DNA of 50,049 nt from Marivirga lumbricoides (GTDB taxonomy: Bacteria > Bacteroidota > Bacteroidia > Cytophagales > Cyclobacteriaceae), in assembly GCF_014636295.1 (NCBI RefSeq), contig NZ_BMEC01000021.1, positions 1 to 50,049 of the forward strand, read 5' to 3'. Below are positions 15,077 to 24,943 of this stretch, in pieces (positions within the stretch are counted from its first letter, which is position 1; each line of letters starts with the position of its first letter). The notes beneath the pieces are model-generated. The model did no database searches, was not told the origin of the DNA, and saw only the letters and a list, made by a program, of their open reading frames with translations. Both the position numbers and the translations under genes were made by a program.

Positions 15077-18000
15077 ATGAAAAATGTTTTACTAACATGT
15101 CTTTTCGTTACACTGCTTGTATCAGGCGTAAAGGCTCAAATTAAGGTGTCCGGTACAGTTACAGATGCGGTTGAGAATACTCCCATTCCGGGAGTAAATA
15201 TACTGGTAAATGGAACTGATTCCGGTACTACCACTGGTTTAAATGGTGAATACACCATTGAGGCGCCATCAGAAGATGCTGTATTAGTATTTTCATTTAT
15301 TGGTTACAAAACGCAGCAGGTAAAAGTAGCCAATCAATCCACTCTTAATGTAGCGCTGCAGCAAGATGTAATGCAGTTAGGTGAAGTAGTAGTAACCGCC
15401 CTCGGCATTGAAAAAGAAGAGAGAGGCCTTACTTACTCTACGCAACAGCTTTCAGGAGATGAGTTGACTACTGTAAAGGAGCAGAACATGATCAATAGCC
15501 TCGCTGGTAAAACGGCTGGCCTTAACATCACAAGAACTTCAGGCGGTGTCGGTGCCTCATCAAGGGTTTTACTTCGGGGCAATAAGTCAATAAGCGGAGC
15601 TAATCAGCCATTGTATGTAATTGATGGTATTCCGATGAATAGCAACAATTTAGGAAGTGCTGGTGGCTTGTATGGAGCAGTTGATAATGGCGATGCTATT
15701 GCCAACCTTAACCCTGAGGATATTGAAAGTGTTAATGTGCTAAAAGGAGCTTCGGCTGCTGCGCTGTATGGCAGTCAGGCTGCTAACGGAGTGATTCTTA
15801 TCACCACAAAAAACGGAAAAAAAGGAGTGAGTCAGGTGAATTTTTCATCCTCCGTAACCTTTGAAAGTCCTTTATTAACCCCGGATTTGCAAAGTGAATA
15901 TGGCCAAACTGCTCCGGGCGAATCTTTAGATACCTGGGGTCCCAAAAATGGCACAGCTAGCAAGGATCATGTAGACGATTTTTTTACTACGGGTTCTTTA
16001 TTTATAAACAGCGTGTCTGCGAGCAGTGGAAATGATGCCGGCCAATATTATGTTTCATTTGCCCGTACGGATGCAAAAGGTATAGTTCCGGAGAACTCTA
16101 TGGATAAGAATAACTTCATGGCCAGATTAAAAGGGACGGTATTTAATAACGTAACTGTTGATGCCAGTGCGAACTTTTTAAATCAAAAAATCAAAAATAC
16201 ACCTCAGCCGGGATTCTATAATAACCCTGTATTAACCACCTACACATTTCCGGAGTCAACGGAGCGTTTTAATTATTACAAAAATAATTATGAGGTATAT
16301 GATGCCAGTCGGAACTTATATGTTCAGAACTATCCTTATGCCATGATAAACCAGCGATACATTTCTGACAGCCCTTATTGGATTGTTAACAGGCAACCTA
16401 ATGATAGCTGGAGAAATAGAGGTATCTATAAACTGGCCGTTACTGTGCCCATAATAGATGGACTTAAGGTGATGGGACGTGTTAACCTTGACAGAGTGGA
16501 TGATAAATATGAGCAAAGATTATATGCAGGGTCGTCCACCATTGCTGTAGGCGCAACAGGTGATTATCTGACCCGCAGCCAGACTTCCAGCCAATTGTAC
16601 AGTGATGTTTTATTAACCTTCGATAAAGAACTATCCGATAAGTTTGATCTCAACAGCACCATCGGCTTTAGCAATACCTATAACCACCTGGATAGTTTAA
16701 AGATATCATCCATAGGAAATAATTCTGAATTATATGTTCCTAACCTGTTTTCAATACAAAATTTAACGGATGGTTATGTGGCTAATGAAGGAGCAGGAGA
16801 AACGCTGCTTCAAGCGGCATTTGTGACAGCCACTTTAGGATATAACCGAATGCTATATGCAGATTTTACCTTAAGAAATGAATGGTCCTCTACTTTAGAG
16901 GTTGATAATAATGATTTCTTATATCCTTCTGCCGGGCTTACCTTTGTTCTGACAGAACTCATAGGACAAAGTAGTTTTCTGAGTTTTGCCAAGTTGCGGG
17001 GATCGTACAGCGAAGTCGGTAATGCGCTCCCTTTTGGTGTTGCTTTTACCGCGCCAAGGCCTATCAATGCAGGAACATTTGGAGCCCCTTTAAGCTCCCC
17101 CATCCCGGGTTCCTATCTTATTCCTGAAAGAAATAAATCTACCGAGTTAGGTGCCAAGATAAGCTTTTTTGAAACCAAACTAAATTTAGACCTCACCTGG
17201 TATAATAATAGAATTGAAGATCAGTTTTTCAGCGTTGCTGCTCCTTCAGGTAGTAATGTACAATCCCTATATATCAATGGCGGAGTGGTGAGAAACAGGG
17301 GTATTGAAGCGGTTTTGGGGTATGATGTACTTAATACTGGTGGATTGAGATATACCACTTCGGTAAATTTTGCTACCAATAACAATGAAGTACTGGAGAT
17401 TTCCTCATTGTTGGAAGATAATAAGTTTATTGTAACAAGATATATTGATACTAAACTGATTGAAATCAGGGTGTCTCAGGGTGGATCTTACGGAGATTTC
17501 TATGGAAAGGATTATGTGCGTGATGAGAATGGTAACCCTATAGTAACCAGAACAACAGATGCTGAAGGAAATGAGGAAATAACGGTAGAAAAAACAGCAG
17601 ATCTTGTGTATATGGGCAACCCTAATCCTGATTGGCAAATGGGCTGGCAGAATGCATTCTCCTATAAAAACTGGAATTTCAAATTTTTAATAGATGGTAA
17701 ATTTGGCGGGGAAGTAGTATCCCAAACAGAGGCTTATTTAGATCAAATTGGTAGAACGCAAAAAACGGCAGATGCCAGAAATGCCGGAGGAGTGAAAATT
17801 GGTAATGAAACAGTGGATGCAGCAACTTATTACAAAATTGTAGGGGGTGATGATGCACCAGTTTCGGAATATCTGTATGATGCTACTAATATTAGATTGA
17901 GGGAAATTGCATTAGGATATACATTGCCGTCCAACCTGCTGGGAGGAGCCATTAAGAAATTAACACTCTCTGCCATTGGAAGAAATCTGTTTTTCTTTAA

Positions 18001-18121
18001 AAATGATGCCCCGTTTGATCCTGAGATTTCTGCAGGATCAGGAAATCAACTTCAGGGATTGAATACATTTTTGATACCTTCTACCAGGTCTTATGGTTTT
18101 AGTCTTAACGCTACTTTCTAA
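15077..18121 (+). CDS. susC: SusC/RagA-family TonB-dependent outer membrane transporter
   Basis: 1014-aa outer membrane importer, here most likely for chitin oligosaccharides. Signal peptide 1–20 (ending VKAQ). A carboxypeptidase-regulatory-like domain (about 23–95) is followed by a TonB box-like stretch LGEVVVTALG, the plug domain (VLLRGNKSISG, PLYVIDGIPM, LKGASAAALYG) and a long beta-barrel ending in an aromatic residue (LNATF). It is followed 19 bp later by susD, forming the usual SusCD pair. Substrate assignment rests on the flanking chitinases and GlcNAc genes. Upstream lie the direct-repeat operator candidate and the 12-mer shared with the chitinase upstream region. Confidence 0.92.
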   Translation: MKNVLLTCLFVTLLVSGVKAQIKVSGTVTDAVENTPIPGVNILVNGTDSGTTTGLNGEYTIEAPSEDAVLVFSFIGYKTQQVKVANQSTLNVALQQDVMQLGEVVVTALGIEKEERGLTYSTQQLSGDELTTVKEQNMINSLAGKTAGLNITRTSGGVGASSRVLLRGNKSISGANQPLYVIDGIPMNSNNLGSAGGLYGAVDNGDAIANLNPEDIESVNVLKGASAAALYGSQAANGVILITTKNGKKGVSQVNFSSSVTFESPLLTPDLQSEYGQTAPGESLDTWGPKNGTASKDHVDDFFTTGSLFINSVSASSGNDAGQYYVSFARTDAKGIVPENSMDKNNFMARLKGTVFNNVTVDASANFLNQKIKNTPQPGFYNNPVLTTYTFPESTERFNYYKNNYEVYDASRNLYVQNYPYAMINQRYISDSPYWIVNRQPNDSWRNRGIYKLAVTVPIIDGLKVMGRVNLDRVDDKYEQRLYAGSSTIAVGATGDYLTRSQTSSQLYSDVLLTFDKELSDKFDLNSTIGFSNTYNHLDSLKISSIGNNSELYVPNLFSIQNLTDGYVANEGAGETLLQAAFVTATLGYNRMLYADFTLRNEWSSTLEVDNNDFLYPSAGLTFVLTELIGQSSFLSFAKLRGSYSEVGNALPFGVAFTAPRPINAGTFGAPLSSPIPGSYLIPERNKSTELGAKISFFETKLNLDLTWYNNRIEDQFFSVAAPSGSNVQSLYINGGVVRNRGIEAVLGYDVLNTGGLRYTTSVNFATNNNEVLEISSLLEDNKFIVTRYIDTKLIEIRVSQGGSYGDFYGKDYVRDENGNPIVTRTTDAEGNEEITVEKTADLVYMGNPNPDWQMGWQNAFSYKNWNFKFLIDGKFGGEVVSQTEAYLDQIGRTQKTADARNAGGVKIGNETVDAATYYKIVGGDDAPVSEYLYDATNIRLREIALGYTLPSNLLGGAIKKLTLSAIGRNLFFFKNDAPFDPEISAGSGNQLQGLNTFLIPSTRSYGFSLNATF

Positions 18122-18140
18122 TATTAAACAGTCGAAAATC

Positions 18141-19715
18141 ATGAATAGAATTAAATTTTATACAATAATAGCTGTCATATGCACTGTATTGTTCGGGTGT
18201 GATGATATGATGGAAGATATGCAACAGAACGATAAAGCCTTTAATGAAGAATTGGCTAACGGGGATGCCGTTGCGATACGCGGATTAATCAATACTGCAC
18301 AATTTAACATTAATGAGCTTACCACTAGCTGGACTTATCAGGTAGAGCAGAATTTAAATGCTGATCATTTCTCCGGATACATGATGTCGGCTAATCCATT
18401 TGGAGGGGGAGGCCACAACGCACATTATTTAATGAATGATGGATGGAATAATTTTGTGTATTCCGTGGCAGATAAAACACTGCAGCAGGTCAATCAACTC
18501 AAAAGAGATGCGCTACCTACATACCCTGACTATTATGCTTATGGATTAGAGCTAAAAGTGCTGGCAGCCCTGCCTATGGTGGATGCTTTCGGGACATTTC
18601 CTTATACTGATTACGGATCCGGTATCAATGTAAAGTGGGACAACCTGGATGAAATTTATACTGCAATGGTGAATGAAATGACTTCCGTGGTGGACACTTT
18701 ATCACTTTATATGGAAGGAAATGCAAGAGAGGATTTAGCTAACCGGATATCCAGTGATGTGTCATCATATAACAGTAATTACCTCGCTTTCATCAAACTG
18801 GCAAATTCTATCAAGCTACGCCTGGCTATAAGGATGTCCAACGCGGCTCCGGAAAAAGCAAAAGCCATTGCAGAAGAAGCAGTAAATAATGAATATGGAG
18901 TGATTGATGAAAGCGTTGGAAATTTCTCTATAAGCACAGCTAACTATGTTCACCCGTTAAATACTATCGCTGGCTGGGGAGATATTCAAATGGGAGCTGA
19001 TATGGAGTCATTTTTAGCAGGATATGAAGATCCAAGACTTCCTAAATATTTCACTAAGACGGAAGACCCTGCAGTAATAGCTGAAGGCTATGATTACAAA
19101 GGTATCCGCCAGGGGGCTTTATTTGATGCAGGTGTGTATACTGCTTATTCGAAGCCGAACTTTGAGAAAAATGCACCGATGGTTCTTTTTACAGTTGCTG
19201 AAAGTTATTTCCTTAAAGCAGAAGGGGCCTTGAAAGGATGGAATATGGGTGGTGACCCCAAAAGCTTGTACGAGGCGGGCGTAACAGCATCTTTTCAGCA
19301 GCATGGAGTAAGTGGGGTAGAAGACTACCTTCAAAGCTCTTCTACCCCAATGGACTATATTGATCCTAAAAACGAAAAATTTAGCTTCCAGGCTACAACA
19401 GATGTTACCCCTCAGTGGGAGGATGCAGTAGGACAAGAAGAGCAATTGGAGAAAATAATCACGCAGAAATGGCTGGCCCTCTATCCTGATGGAGCTGAAG
19501 CATGGGCGGAATTTAGAAGAACAGGTTATCCTAAATTAAAAACTATTCCATCCAATTTGAATACAGCAATTTCATCGGGGCAATTTATTAAAAGACTACC
19601 TATTCCTACAAGTTTTAAAAACCCTTCCCCTACACAATATGATGCAGCCATCTCCTCCTACTTCGGAGGGAATGACAATGCAGCTCAACCAGTATGGTGG
19701 GATGTAGCAGAATAA
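18141..19715 (+). CDS. susD: SusD/RagB-family surface glycan-binding lipoprotein
   Basis: 524-aa outer-surface lipoprotein that caps the SusC channel. The start at 18141 gives a clean lipoprotein signal, with lipobox LFGC and Cys20; the frame is open further upstream into susC but lacks a signal there. The body has the helical SusD fold, with typical late motifs WLALYPDGAEAWAEFRRTGYP and RLPIP near the end. The lipid anchor is followed by DDMM, an acidic stretch like lipoprotein export signals in this phylum. It probably binds chitin oligomers because of its locus. Confidence 0.9.
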   Translation: MNRIKFYTIIAVICTVLFGCDDMMEDMQQNDKAFNEELANGDAVAIRGLINTAQFNINELTTSWTYQVEQNLNADHFSGYMMSANPFGGGGHNAHYLMNDGWNNFVYSVADKTLQQVNQLKRDALPTYPDYYAYGLELKVLAALPMVDAFGTFPYTDYGSGINVKWDNLDEIYTAMVNEMTSVVDTLSLYMEGNAREDLANRISSDVSSYNSNYLAFIKLANSIKLRLAIRMSNAAPEKAKAIAEEAVNNEYGVIDESVGNFSISTANYVHPLNTIAGWGDIQMGADMESFLAGYEDPRLPKYFTKTEDPAVIAEGYDYKGIRQGALFDAGVYTAYSKPNFEKNAPMVLFTVAESYFLKAEGALKGWNMGGDPKSLYEAGVTASFQQHGVSGVEDYLQSSSTPMDYIDPKNEKFSFQATTDVTPQWEDAVGQEEQLEKIITQKWLALYPDGAEAWAEFRRTGYPKLKTIPSNLNTAISSGQFIKRLPIPTSFKNPSPTQYDAAISSYFGGNDNAAQPVWWDVAE

Positions 19716-19747
19716 GGAATAGTAGGAACAATTTCTTGTAGTCATTA

Positions 19748-19794
19748 AGTCAGGCTGAATAATTAGTTTAGGTTATTGTTCAGTCGGCTTTCTG
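19748..19794 (+). terminator. Possible terminator or attenuator after susD
   Basis: CTGAATAA and TTATTGTTCAG can pair around a short loop, followed by CGGCTTTCT. The T-tract is poor, so it may only reduce readthrough into the ROK gene 100 bp after susD. Confidence 0.35.
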
Positions 19795-19815
19795 AAGTAT
19801 TGATAAAACAAACAT

Positions 19816-20784
19816 ATGCAGGTTGCCATAGGCATCGATATTGGCGGAACGGGTACAAAATTAGGCTTAGTGACAAGAGAGGGCAGGCTGTTAAGCAAAA
19901 GCAGGTTCTCTACCAGGCACTACCCTTCGTCTATACTTTTTTTGGATCAGTTGAAAAAGGAAATTTCACAGTTGTTGGAAGTGGGAGACTATACTGAACT
20001 TGTCGGTATAGGATTGGGAGCCCCGAAAGCCAATTACTTTACAGGTATTATCAATGGAGCAGCTAACTTAAGCTGGGATAAACCTGTAGAGATCCAAACT
20101 TTTCTGCAGGAGCGTTTTCAGGTGAATGTGAGGATCACCAATGATGCCAATCTGGCCGCTCTGGGAGAGAAGGAATTTGGCCATGCAAGTAGGCTTAAAA
20201 ACTTCCTGTCAGTAACATTGGGCACCGGGCTTGGCTGTGGCATTTTTGTGAATGGCTGCTTGCAGCATGGTGAGTCTGATCTGGCAGGAGAGCTGGGTCA
20301 CACTACTGTGAAGAGAAAAGGAAGAGAATGCAATTGCGGCAAACGCGGCTGTCTGGAAGCCTACGTTTCTGCCAATGGGATGGTAAGAACAGCCCATAAA
20401 GTGATGTCCAAATATAAAAATGACAGCCTGATGAGAAATATGATGCAGGAAGAGCTGACACCTGCTGCTATAGATCGACTGGCAGAGCAGGGAGATGCTT
20501 TAGCCTTAAAAGTGATAGAGAAAACAGCAGACATTCTGGGGTATAAGCTATCGGATATGGTAGCTATGTACAACCCTGAGGCAATCATACTGGCGGGAGG
20601 AATAGCCAATTGTCAATTGTTATACGCCCCTACCTTATCCAGTATTAAAAAGTACATCTATAAAACGTATGATCATCCCATAAAATTAATGAAGTCTGCT
20701 TTTAAAGATGATGAATTAGCCGTGCTAGGCGCAGGTGCCTTAATATGGAGGCATCTGGAAGAAGAATTGAAAATAGTTAATTAG
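19816..20784 (+). CDS. ROK-family sugar kinase, probable N-acetylglucosamine kinase
   Basis: 322-aa cytosolic kinase expected to convert GlcNAc to GlcNAc-6-phosphate. The N-terminal phosphate loop is DIGGTGTK. The catalytic Asp110 lies in RITNDAN. The second ATP motif is LGTGLGCGI. The ROK zinc signature is complete, with His162 (GELGHT) and CNCGKRGC (Cys172, 174, 179). It lies just after susD and 61 bp before the deaminase fusion, so the operon itself suggests GlcNAc as the substrate. Glucokinase remains an alternative, since ROK specificity cannot be read from these motifs alone. Confidence 0.87.
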   Translation: MQVAIGIDIGGTGTKLGLVTREGRLLSKSRFSTRHYPSSILFLDQLKKEISQLLEVGDYTELVGIGLGAPKANYFTGIINGAANLSWDKPVEIQTFLQERFQVNVRITNDANLAALGEKEFGHASRLKNFLSVTLGTGLGCGIFVNGCLQHGESDLAGELGHTTVKRKGRECNCGKRGCLEAYVSANGMVRTAHKVMSKYKNDSLMRNMMQEELTPAAIDRLAEQGDALALKVIEKTADILGYKLSDMVAMYNPEAIILAGGIANCQLLYAPTLSSIKKYIYKTYDHPIKLMKSAFKDDELAVLGAGALIWRHLEEELKIVN

Positions 20785-20845
20785 ATATAAAAATAATAAG
20801 CATATAAAAGGGCACGGGTATGCTCTTGATTAAAGACCAAAGATT

Positions 20846-22792
20846 ATGAAAACTTTAGAAACCTATAGAAGTATTGCGCATCAGCCGGTAGGCGCAAACG
20901 AGAAAACTAAATTTGAAAAGATTCACTCAGAAGTGTTTGACAGTTCATCAGAGGCTTCTAATTCTGTAGCAATGGAGATAGCTAATCTCATACAAGAAAA
21001 GGAAGAGAAAGGAGAAATGTGTGTGTTAGGACTTGCTACAGGGTCTTCCCCAACTTCTGTCTACAACGAGCTGGTGCGAATGCATAAAGAAGAAGGGCTA
21101 AGCTTTAAAAATGTAGTTACTTTTAATTTGGATGAGTACTTTCCTATGGAGCCGGATTCCTTACAAAGTTATGTGAGGTTTATGAACGAATATCTTTTTG
21201 ACCATGTGGATATTAAGAAAGAGAATATCCATATTCCGGATGGTACTTTGCCTTATGAGTTGGTAGAATCATTTTGCCAGGAATACGAGAAAAAGATTAA
21301 GGCATTAGGAGGTATTGATTTACAGGTATTAGGTATAGGCAGAACCGGACATATTGGTTTTAATGAGCCGGGTTCCCATATTAATTCCAAAACGCGTATG
21401 ATCAGCCTGGATCATATTACCCGGCTTGATGCTGCCAGTGATTTCTTTGGAGAAGAGAATGTACCTCGCAGAGCTATCACTATGGGAGTAGGCACCATTA
21501 TGCAGGCAAAACGCCTTATATTGATGGCCTGGGGCGAAGGGAAGGCTCAAATCATTCACAGAACAGTGGAAGGAGAGGTGTCGGATTCTGTACCGGCTAC
21601 CTACCTTCAAAAGCATACAAACGCCACCATAGTGCTGGACGAAGCTGCTGCTGCTGAGCTGACAAGAGTAAAAACACCCTGGCTGGTGCAAACATGCAAG
21701 TGGGAGAATTACCTGGCCAAAAAAGCAGTGATCTGGCTTAGTATGAAATTAGAAAAGCCTATTTTAAAGCTTACAGACAGGGATTATAATGATCATGGAA
21801 TGAGTGACCTGGTAGCTGAGCATGGACCTGCTTACAATATTAATATTCAGATTTTCAATGAGCTGCAGCATACTATTACAGGCTGGCCGGGAGGAAAACC
21901 TCATGCTGATGATACCTACAGGCCTGAAAGGGCAACGCCTGAAAAAAAACGTGTCGTTATATTCAGTCCCCATCCGGATGATGATGTGATATCTATGGGA
22001 GGAACCTTCATCCGCTTAGTGGATCAGGGGCATGATGTGAATGTAGCCTACCAGACCTCGGGTAATATTGCCGTTTTTGACGAAGATGTGGTGCGTTTTG
22101 CTGACTTTTTTCAGGATTTTAATTCTGTGTATAACAATAGCGAAAAAGGAGAAAGCATCTATAAAAAGATTGTGGACAGTATTAAAAATAAAAAGCCGGG
22201 CGATGTGGATAGTCCTTTAGTACAATCTATCAAAGGATTGATTAGAAGAGGAGAAGCAAAAGCAGGATGCAGGTACGTAGGCTTACCAGATGACAAAGCA
22301 CATTTTCTGGACATGCCATTTTATGAAACAGGACTTGTGAAGAAGAAGCCATTAGGTGAGGAGGATATTCAAATCATCATGGATTTGCTGAGAGAAGTTA
22401 AGCCACATCAAATTTATGCTGCCGGAGACCTTTCTGATCCGCACGGAACGCATCGGGTATGTCTCAATGCTATATTCCAGGCCATTGATCGACTGAAAGA
22501 GGAGGAATGGATGAAAGATTGTTGGGTATGGCTTTACAGAGGCGCCTGGCAGGAATGGGATGTGAATGACATTGAAATGGCAGTTCCTGTAAGTCCTGAA
22601 GAACTCATCAGGAAAAGGAAAGCTGTTTTTAAACATCAGTCCCAAAAAGATACAGCGCTTTTCCCCGGAGCAGACCCCAGGGAGTTTTGGATGAGAGCGG
22701 AAGACAGAAACCATGCAACAGCCAAAATATATGATATGTTAGGTTTACCTGAGTATGAAGCTATTGAGGGTTTTAAGAGGTATAAATTTTAA
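20846..22792 (+). CDS. nagB: Glucosamine-6-phosphate deaminase–PIG-L deacetylase fusion
   Basis: 648-aa cytosolic fusion. Residues about 20–270 form a NagB domain: LGLATGSSP, NLDEY with Asp96, and GIGRTGHIGFNEPG with His169 and Glu174. The residue equivalent to Escherichia coli Asp141 is Thr167 here. Residues about 368–640 form a PIG-L/LmbE domain with zinc motif HPDDD (376–380) and DPHGTH with His533 and His536. PIG-L enzymes remove N-acetyl groups from GlcNAc derivatives, so the protein may deacetylate GlcNAc-6-phosphate and then deaminate it to fructose-6-phosphate. No nagA gene is seen in the window. Fusions of this length are known in Bacteroidota. The stop lies 10 bp before the GH20 start. 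Confidence 0.88.
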   Translation: MKTLETYRSIAHQPVGANEKTKFEKIHSEVFDSSSEASNSVAMEIANLIQEKEEKGEMCVLGLATGSSPTSVYNELVRMHKEEGLSFKNVVTFNLDEYFPMEPDSLQSYVRFMNEYLFDHVDIKKENIHIPDGTLPYELVESFCQEYEKKIKALGGIDLQVLGIGRTGHIGFNEPGSHINSKTRMISLDHITRLDAASDFFGEENVPRRAITMGVGTIMQAKRLILMAWGEGKAQIIHRTVEGEVSDSVPATYLQKHTNATIVLDEAAAAELTRVKTPWLVQTCKWENYLAKKAVIWLSMKLEKPILKLTDRDYNDHGMSDLVAEHGPAYNINIQIFNELQHTITGWPGGKPHADDTYRPERATPEKKRVVIFSPHPDDDVISMGGTFIRLVDQGHDVNVAYQTSGNIAVFDEDVVRFADFFQDFNSVYNNSEKGESIYKKIVDSIKNKKPGDVDSPLVQSIKGLIRRGEAKAGCRYVGLPDDKAHFLDMPFYETGLVKKKPLGEEDIQIIMDLLREVKPHQIYAAGDLSDPHGTHRVCLNAIFQAIDRLKEEEWMKDCWVWLYRGAWQEWDVNDIEMAVPVSPEELIRKRKAVFKHQSQKDTALFPGADPREFWMRAEDRNHATAKIYDMLGLPEYEAIEGFKRYKF

Positions 22793-22802
22793 TCTTCGTC
22801 TA

Positions 22803-24857
22803 ATGAGTATAAAAGGTTTTTTATTGAGTGTCGCTTTATTATTTGGTAGTAGTGTTTTGTTATGGGCACAGAAAACTGATAAAGAGAACCAGGCACTTAT
22901 GCCTTATCCTCAGGAGATCACTGAAGGGACAGGGAAATTCAGGCTTAACAAAGATTTTTCCATTTATGTAAATGCTGAGGCGCATCCTCGTTTGTTTCAG
23001 GCTGCCACCAGATTTATGCGCAGGCTGGACAGTAGAACAGGCTTATTTTTTACGCAGCATATGGTAACACCTCAGTCGAAAGGACAGGCGAATTTTTCGA
23101 TTCAGGCAGCAGAAAATGCAGCAGTAAAGCTGGGCATGGATGAATCTTATGAGCTGACCGTATCCAAGGATGCTATACAACTTAAAGCGCCAACCGATAT
23201 AGGTGCACTTAGGGGTTTGGAGACCTTGCTTCAGCTAGTGCAAAGTGATGGAGAAGGTTATTACTTTCCGGAAATGGAGATAACGGATAGTCCCCGTTTT
23301 CCCTGGAGAGGACTGATGATAGATGTTTCCCGTCATTTTCAGCCTATGGATGTCATCAAAAGAAACATTGATGGTATGGCGATGGTGAAATTGAATGTAC
23401 TGCATTTACATTTGGTAGATGATCATGGTTTCCGAGTGGAAAGTAAGGTGTTTCCTGAGTTGACTGCTAAAGCTTCAGACGGTGAATTTTTTACGCAGGA
23501 TGAGATTCGGGAGATCATACAATATGCTAATGATCGGGGTATTCGTGTAATGCCGGAGTTTGATGTGCCGGGACATGCCTCTAGCTTTTTAGTGGCTTTC
23601 CCTGCTTTAGGCAGCGCACCGGGGCCATACTCGTTGCAGCGCCATGCAGGAATATTTGATCCTACGCTGGATCCTACCAATGAAGATACATATACTATGT
23701 TGGATAAGCTGTTTACCGAGATGGCTGCACTTTTTCCGGATGAGTATTTTCATATTGGAGGAGATGAAAATGAAGGACATCACTGGGATGCCAATGAGGA
23801 GATTCAACAGTTTATGAAGGAGAAGGGATTGAAATCCAATCATGAGTTGCAATCATATTTTAATAGAAAGCTATTGACTGTTTTGCAGCGTGAAGGTAAA
23901 AAAATGATGGGGTGGGATGAGATTTTGCAGCCTTCTCTGCCTACTTCTGCCCTTATTCATTCTTGGAGGGGCCAGGAAGGATTAGCGGAAGCTGCCAAAG
24001 CAGGCCACAAGGCTATTCTTTCAAACGGGTATTATATTGACTTGATGTATCCGGCAGCGCAACATTATTTAAATGATCCTATACCTGCTTCCTCCACACT
24101 TTCGGACAAGGAGAAGAAAAACATATTGGGTGGTGAAGCCACTATGTGGACAGAGCTGGTTACACCTTTAACCATTGATTCTCGCATATGGCCAAGAACG
24201 GCTGTTGTAGCAGAACGCTTATGGTCTTCTGCTGAAGTACAGGACGTGGAAGATATGTATGTCCGATTAAATGGTATCAGTCTGAAACTGGAAAGAGAAG
24301 GGTTAACACATATCAGAAACAGGGATGTTATTCTGAGAAACCTGGTAAATGGGCGGGATATTTCCTCTTTAAAGGTATTAGCGGATGTTTGCGAGCCAAT
24401 GAAAGGGTACACCAGAAACCCTGAAGGTACTTTATATGCTACTTACTCTCCCTATACGCTGTTTGCTGATGCATGTATCGCTGACGCACCAGATGCACTT
24501 GTATTTAATCAAATGGTAGAAAAATACCTTACCACAAAAGGCGAATCTTCAGAACAGATAGAGGCTTATTTGCATCAATGGCATCAGAACCATGAACGGC
24601 TACTGCCTGTCATAAAAGCAAATCCGGTATTGCTGGAGGTGAAAGACCTTTCTTTGAATCTGTCAAGAATCTCAATGGCAGCTTTGGATGCACTGAGTGG
24701 TAAAGTGGACAAAATGAGTGAACGGGAAAAAGTTAAATGGTATAATAATGCGGTAGCGATTTTAAAAGAAAGCAGACAGCAGGGTGGAAGAACAGAGCTA
24801 CAGGTGGTAAATAGTATAGAAAAAATTATAAAAAATAAGCGGCAATATTTAGAGTAG
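22803..24857 (+). CDS. GH20 beta-N-acetylhexosaminidase
   Basis: 684-aa exported enzyme that removes terminal GlcNAc from chitobiose and longer oligomers. The start at 22803 gives a signal peptide (MSIKGFLLSVALLFGSS to LLWAQ); a start at 22755 inside the previous gene would lack one. A GH20b-type N-domain (about 30–150) precedes the catalytic barrel. The barrel has FPWRGLMIDVSRHF, HLHLVDDHGFR, the HIGGDE motif with catalytic pair Asp321–Glu322, and WGWDEI-like and MWTE blocks. There is no T9SS tail and no lipobox, so it is likely periplasmic. That fits trimming of oligomers after SusCD import, before the GlcNAc symporter further down the operon. Confidence 0.9.
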   Translation: MSIKGFLLSVALLFGSSVLLWAQKTDKENQALMPYPQEITEGTGKFRLNKDFSIYVNAEAHPRLFQAATRFMRRLDSRTGLFFTQHMVTPQSKGQANFSIQAAENAAVKLGMDESYELTVSKDAIQLKAPTDIGALRGLETLLQLVQSDGEGYYFPEMEITDSPRFPWRGLMIDVSRHFQPMDVIKRNIDGMAMVKLNVLHLHLVDDHGFRVESKVFPELTAKASDGEFFTQDEIREIIQYANDRGIRVMPEFDVPGHASSFLVAFPALGSAPGPYSLQRHAGIFDPTLDPTNEDTYTMLDKLFTEMAALFPDEYFHIGGDENEGHHWDANEEIQQFMKEKGLKSNHELQSYFNRKLLTVLQREGKKMMGWDEILQPSLPTSALIHSWRGQEGLAEAAKAGHKAILSNGYYIDLMYPAAQHYLNDPIPASSTLSDKEKKNILGGEATMWTELVTPLTIDSRIWPRTAVVAERLWSSAEVQDVEDMYVRLNGISLKLEREGLTHIRNRDVILRNLVNGRDISSLKVLADVCEPMKGYTRNPEGTLYATYSPYTLFADACIADAPDALVFNQMVEKYLTTKGESSEQIEAYLHQWHQNHERLLPVIKANPVLLEVKDLSLNLSRISMAALDALSGKVDKMSEREKVKWYNNAVAILKESRQQGGRTELQVVNSIEKIIKNKRQYLE

Positions 24858-24943
24858 TTGGTACAAAGGAAAAGTCATATTAATAGGGAGCTACAGCAGG
24901 ATGAAAACTGCAATATTATTAATTTCAGTAAACACACAATCTG

